A program made the translations under genes and the position numbers. From Methanoculleus sp. (lineage in GTDB: Archaea > Halobacteriota > Methanomicrobia > Methanomicrobiales > Methanoculleaceae), in the NCBI GenBank assembly GCA_023230425.1, contig JALNXI010000072.1, positions 1 to 9,216 on the forward strand: DNA of 9,216 bases, written 5' to 3'. Positions 6,962 to 9,216 of this stretch are shown here, one piece after another (the first letter of the stretch is position 1; each line of letters opens with the position of its first letter). Under the pieces are notes generated by a model, which was given only the letters and a program-made list of their open reading frames with translations, did no database searches and was not told the origin of the DNA.

Positions 6962-7015
6962 GCACACACACGCACCCGCACCCACCCCGGCACCGGTGCC
7001 GGGGACTGTGTGTGC
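6962..7015. repeat. Nested palindrome between decayed genes
   Basis: An inner 20-bp perfect palindrome (6985-7004, centre CACCGGTG) is framed by a second inverted pair, GCACACACA (6962-6970) and TGTGTGTGC (7007-7015). Together they can form a very stable stem with a side bulge of about 14 nt on the left. The rest of 6790-7034 holds no gene I can support: the frame that stays open upstream of the zinc-ribbon piece (to 6876) has no recognisable content. Confidence 0.6.
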
Positions 7016-7021
7016 CTTCTG

Positions 7022-7065
7022 CTGTACTTCAGTACTAAGAGAGACGTTTCTCTCTATCTGTACAG
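7022..7065. repeat. Cluster of inverted repeats
   Basis: Outer arms CTGTAC (7022-7027) and GTACAG (7060-7065) enclose AGAGAGA-CGTT-TCTCTCT (7038-7055) and a small GTACT-tc-AGTAC hairpin (7024-7035). It overlaps the stop end of the decayed FDLAVYRRW gene, so it may be a terminator-like or insertion-derived structure. Confidence 0.4.
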
Positions 7066-7490
7066 GTACTCCCAGATCCGCCGCCTTCTTTGGCCGTTTG
7101 CTCTTCGCGGCCGGTGCTGGAATCCTGCGGCAAACCTGCTGCAATGTCGCAACCTTCGCCTTCCCCCGCTCCCGTGACCGGCCCCGGGTCCGACGGGCCG
7201 GGACCGTCGTCCCGGTCCCCGCCCTCATCCAGCCAGACCGCCACGCCGCGAGCCCAGCGTCGGTAGACTGCAAGGTCGAAGGAGAAGAGGTACTCCCGCC
7301 GCCGCCAGGAGAGCGCTTCATACCACTCTTTCACTGCGAGGAGCGTCTTCAGGCCCGCTGCCGGCTGCTCGCGACAGAGTTCGGCACCATGCCGGAGAAG
7401 CGGGACGGTCTTTCACCCCCGGCTCTCGGCCTCGGCGAGGAGAGTATCTGCCGAACCATCCCGCTTCAGGTCCGCAACGGCCCGCCCGGA
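7035..7490 (-). pseudogene. Decayed gene with FDLAVYRRW segment (copy A), function unknown
   Basis: Minus-strand reading gives SGRAVADLKRDGSADTLLAE, AESRG, an in-frame TGA (7413-7415), KTVPLLRHGAELCREQPAAG, LKTLLAVKEWYEALSWRRRE and YLFSFDLAVYRRWARGVAVW, then LDEGGDR and a glycine/acid-rich tail. The frame continues sensibly across the stop, so one base change probably killed it. The part from LAVYRRW to WLDE is clearly related to 8870-8940 at DNA level (shared TCCAGCCAGACC and GGTAGACTGCAAGG on the plus strand). No known domain recognised. A start codon is not evident upstream. It precedes the zinc-ribbon fragment on the same strand, in the order seen, from memory, within single proteins of related genomes. 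Confidence 0.5.
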
Positions 7491-7594
7491 ACTCGCGGGC
7501 GAGATTCTGCTGGATGGTACGGCACCGTCCACTCGTCCCGTCCCCGAAACACTCCGCCCGGCGCTCATCATTCACCTTCGATCAGCTCTTCTTA

Positions 7595-7635
7595 TTCATC
7601 GTATCTTTCATTCATCTTTCATCCATCCATCATTT
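7595..7635. repeat. Simple repeat of ATTC/ATCC/ATCTTTC units
   Basis: Short units such as CATTCATC, TTTCATCC and ATCCATCC follow one another in an AT-richer patch. It begins exactly where homology between the two zinc-ribbon fragments ends. The bases from 7491 to 7594 hold nothing I can identify. Confidence 0.55.
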
Positions 7636-7740
7636 CGATACACCGCCCTCTTCTTCCCCGCAGACGTCACACCGGCCGAGTTCGACCTTCACCCGCTCAA
7701 ACGTCCGGTGATCCAGGGTGTCGGGGAGGACCATGCTCAT
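7630..7740 (-). pseudogene. Truncated zinc-ribbon gene fragment (copy 2)
   Basis: ATG at 7740 opens MSMVLPDTLDHRTFERVKVE then LGRCDVCGEE, which matches copy 1 at 6650-6770 (HRTF-RVKVE-GR-DVCGE). Unlike copy 1 it keeps both cysteines of the first CxxC. One extra A in GGGGAAGAAG shifts the frame, and homology ends within TATCG, giving way to the simple repeat and a chance TGA at 7630-7632. The second CxxC half is lost. It may be the displaced C-terminal part of the winged-helix gene that starts at 9159, now separated from it by hicAB. Confidence 0.6.
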
Positions 7741-7802
7741 CCCGGCGCCTCTTTGCAGCAGCCCTATTGGAGCGCAAGACTCATGAGCACCCCCTCACAG
7801 TA

Positions 7803-7810
7803 ATTTATAC
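7803..7810 (+). promoter_or_regulatory. TATA box of hicAB
   Basis: ATTTATAC lies 62-69 bp before the hicA start and is the only good TATA match in the gap from 7741 to 7871. Transcription would begin near 7833. GGAGGT at 7849-7854 is too far from the ATG to serve as its ribosome site; GCAGGG at 7861-7866 is nearer. Confidence 0.45.
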
Positions 7811-7871
7811 AGGATACCTGCATGACAGCCGTCTGGGTTTTGGTCATTGGAGGTAACGGGGCAGGGAAAGA

Positions 7872-8069
7872 ATGAAAGTAAAAGACTGCATAAAGATGAT
7901 CGAAGCGGACGGGTGGTATCAGGTGGCGACCCGGGGCAGTCACCGGCAGTATAAGCATCCGTCAAAACCCGGCAGGATCACCATCGCCGGGCATCCGGCG
8001 GACGTTCTTGCTCCGGGAACGCTGAACAGCGTTCGCAAACAAGCAGGACTTAAAATGAGGGATGAATAA
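7872..8069 (+). CDS. hicA: HicA family toxin (mRNA interferase)
   Basis: A 65-residue protein with the dsRNA-binding-like fold signature of HicA: MKVKDCIKMIEADGWYQVAT then RGSHRQYKHP, with the catalytic histidine at His24 in GSHRQ, followed by ITIAGHPADVLAPGTLNSVR and the KQAGL end. HicA toxins bind and cleave mRNA and stop translation until bound by HicB. Length and all core residues are normal, so this gene looks intact and is one of the few in the right third of the window that is. Its TAA overlaps the hicB ATG by one base. The pair is the only plus-strand gene unit between fragments that all point the other way, suggesting it arrived separately. Confidence 0.95.
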   Translation: MKVKDCIKMIEADGWYQVATRGSHRQYKHPSKPGRITIAGHPADVLAPGTLNSVRKQAGLKMRDE

Positions 8070-8287
8070 TGTATCGATTTCTTGTCATCGTCGAGCAGAC
8101 CGACGGCAATTACTCGGCATACTCCCCGGACCTTCCGGGGTGCGTGGCCACCGGGGCAACTCGTGAGGAAGCGGAAGAGCGGATGCACGAGGCGATTGAG
8201 TTCCACATCGAGGGGCTCCGGGAGGACGGACTCCCGATTCCGCCGTCGCGATCTTCGGCAATTTACGTAGCGGTTGGTAGAGGGTGA
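8069..8287 (+). CDS. hicB: HicB family antitoxin
   Basis: A 72-residue partial RNase-H-like fold antitoxin that masks HicA: YRFLVIVEQTDGNYSAYSPD then LPGCVATGATREEAEERMHE, AIEFHIEGLREDGLPIPP, and a short beta end AIYVAVG. The SPDLPGC and GxTxEEA motifs are diagnostic. GAGG at 8057-8060, inside the end of hicA, serves as its ribosome site eight bases ahead of the ATG. This is the short form without a C-terminal DNA-binding domain, so how the operon is autoregulated is not visible. Its stop lies beside the stop of a minus-strand gene fragment (8289). Confidence 0.94.
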   Translation: MYRFLVIVEQTDGNYSAYSPDLPGCVATGATREEAEERMHEAIEFHIEGLREDGLPIPPSRSSAIYVAVGRG

Positions 8288-8288
8288 G

Positions 8289-8420
8289 TCACTCCTGATC
8301 ACCGGCCCCTTCTCTTACAGAAGCACGGTCGGTGACATCCCGGCCCTCCGTCTTGAGATGGTTGACCGCGAGCACCTGTCGTTCGTTCAGCCCCATCTCC
8401 CGAAGAACACTCTCGGTCAG
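8289..8420 (-). pseudogene. Fragment resembling the C-terminal HTH of Schlafen/AlbA_2-type ATP-binding proteins
   Basis: Minus-strand reading gives LTESVLREMGLNERQVLAVN then HLKTEGRDVTDRA. The LNERQxxAVxxxKxxGxxT pattern is the usual opening of the C-terminal helix-turn-helix of AlbA_2/RecG-like proteins. The expected continuation (NREY... recognition helix) is missing. Upstream it runs directly into the structured repeat. The frame stays open through the repeat and on to 8970, making a chimeric open frame of no clear meaning. Confidence 0.35.
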
Positions 8421-8430
8421 CAGAGAACGA

Positions 8431-8503
8431 CGTTCCAAGGAAGCGGAGTTCGAGAAACCCACAGGGTTTCGAAAACCGGAGTTTGAGCACCGCCCGGTGC
8501 GAG
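8431..8503 (+). repeat. Structured hairpin-linker repeat, copy 2 (two to three units)
   Basis: In plus sense: small hairpin TTCC-aa-GGAA (8433-8442), linker GGAGTTCGA (8445-8453), perfect 7-bp hairpin GAAACCC-aca-GGGTTTC (8454-8470), which can instead pair as GGTTT-cga-AAACC (8465-8477), linker GGAGTTTGA (8478-8486), hairpin GCACC-gccc-GGTGC (8487-8500), then GAG. The linker recurs every 33 bp. The right half matches the copy at 6611-6660 in inverse orientation. Confidence 0.75.
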
Positions 8504-8848
8504 TGGTGGGGTTGACCGGGACGGATGGTTGCACATTTTCACCCGTTTTCACATCCTTACACCCTGATTTACACCAAGAAAATCCACCATATGTGGCCGG
8601 TTCTCTGATCGACCGAATTTCCTCCGGAATGATCGGGATGTTTTCACCACTGCGGATTTCACAGATACCCAAAGTCGGGTCACCCGCGCCTGCAGACATG
8701 CTCTCCGTTCCCGGGGAGTGGTGTAAATTACTACTCTGATCTGTACATATCTCTCCAATAGAGCAATCCCCGCCATTATGGTCGGGATCTTCGGTTACAC
8801 TTTTCCCGGATTTCTGGTGAAAACCTGGTGAAAATGTGAAAACATGAG
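8504..8848. other. Non-homologous stretch with recurring GTGAAAA motif
   Basis: No gene is supported here; a minus-strand frame is open throughout but reads as low-information sequence. GTGAAAA/TTTTCAC occurs about six times: TTTTCACCCGTTTTCAC at 8534-8552, near 8641, and three spaced copies at 8816-8843; another lies at 9130. It may be the worn middle part of the winged-helix gene. Confidence 0.4.
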
Positions 8849-9159
8849 AACCCTCGTTCTGATTGTCCGGGTCGTCGTCCAGCCAGACCGTGGCACCGCT
8901 GCTCCAGGCCAGGTAGACTGCAAGGGCACTTCTCCAGCAGCCCGGAGTAGGCGGTCCCCCGACTCGCGTAGCCGTGGAGGATGCGGTAGGTCTGGTGGTA
9001 CGAGAACCCGAGCGCCTCCCGGAGCATCCGGATCGTGAATCGCTCCCAGCCCATCGTCGCCACCGTCTCAAGCGCCGCCGCCTCGTGGTAGCGTAACGAA
9101 ACTTCTGGTATGAATAACATTTCCGGTGTTTTCACCGTGGGTACAGAGCATCCGCTCAT
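8849..9159 (-). pseudogene. Winged-helix protein gene with internal deletion (copy B of FDLAVYRRW family)
   Basis: ATG at 9159 (or 9122, in MLFIPEV) opens a small HTH-type domain: SLRYHEAAALETVATMGWER then FTIRMLREALGFSYHQTYRI and LHGYASRG, a helix-rich segment where GFSYHQTYRIL fits a recognition helix. After LLEKCP (about 8942) the frame jumps to LAVYLAWSSGATVWLDDDPD, which matches copy A at 7229-7281. In copy A this segment is preceded by RRREYLFSFD, which is missing here, so a deletion with frameshift lies at the TGCCC/TTGCAG junction. Probable DNA-binding protein of a Methanoculleus-type family of unknown role; no name can be given. No convincing TATA box is seen between 9160 and 9216. 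Confidence 0.5.
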
Positions 9160-9216
9160 CTCAATCCATTTTCGGCGTGTCCCTTCCTTTTCCTACCCTG
9201 GTTCTTTCAGGTTCCC

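Noticed and set aside
6996..7856. A 286-codon plus-strand open frame
   Set aside because: It runs antisense through the copy A gene, the simple repeat and zinc-ribbon copy 2, all of which are recognisable on the minus strand; its protein is Arg/Pro/Ser-rich with no motif.
8431..8503. Possible CRISPR array, prompted by repeated linkers and a cas1 fragment in the window
   Set aside because: The conserved unit is only 9 nt, intervals are themselves self-complementary hairpins, and no third regular spacer is present.

Overview
The window looks like chromosome of a high-GC methanogenic archaeon, most likely Methanomicrobiales and close to Methanoculleus. This rests on archaeal TATA boxes, Shine-Dalgarno sites of the GGAGG/AGGTG type, a tRNA gene that does not encode CCA, an archaeal-type nicotinate phosphoribosyltransferase, and the pairing of an MTA/5'-deoxyadenosine deaminase with an MTA/MTI phosphorylase. 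The genus is an inference from protein style, not from a search.

Positions 1-2702 are an ordinary conserved block. On the minus strand a phosphorylase gene (596-1267) overlaps the start of an amidohydrolase gene (599 to beyond the window edge) by ATGA. Together they salvage the adenosine by-products of S-adenosylmethionine use. Divergent from them, on the plus strand, are nicotinate phosphoribosyltransferase (1442-2572) and tRNA-Ala(GGC) (2631-2702).

Positions 2703-5803 carry a two-gene operon of archaeal P-loop ATPases. Its compact promoter holds three copies of a 16-bp operator-like repeat. The first ATPase is intact. The second starts inside the end of the first from a strong Shine-Dalgarno site, but it is frameshifted by one missing G in a G-run.

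Positions 5804-9216 are a graveyard of accessory DNA. From left to right they hold: the 3' end of a decayed IS256-family transposase; an internal piece of cas1 that keeps its catalytic residues but has lost both ends; a small CxxC/CxxC zinc-ribbon gene split by a tiny structured repeat; a decayed gene sharing an FDLAVYRRW-type segment with another fragment further right; simple repeats; a second zinc-ribbon fragment; an apparently intact hicAB toxin-antitoxin pair on the plus strand; a fragment resembling the C-terminal helix-turn-helix of Schlafen/AlbA-type ATPases; a second copy of the structured repeat; and a winged-helix protein with an internal deletion.

The most novel signal is the structured repeat at 6611-6660 and 8431-8503. 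It is a string of short perfect hairpins joined by the 9-nt linker GGAGTNYGA. Stem sequences and loops differ between units, but pairing and linker are kept. In one place it appears to have inserted into a coding sequence. The tRNA followed by ATPases, a cas1 remnant, IS remnants and hicAB reads as an eroding defence/mobile island.
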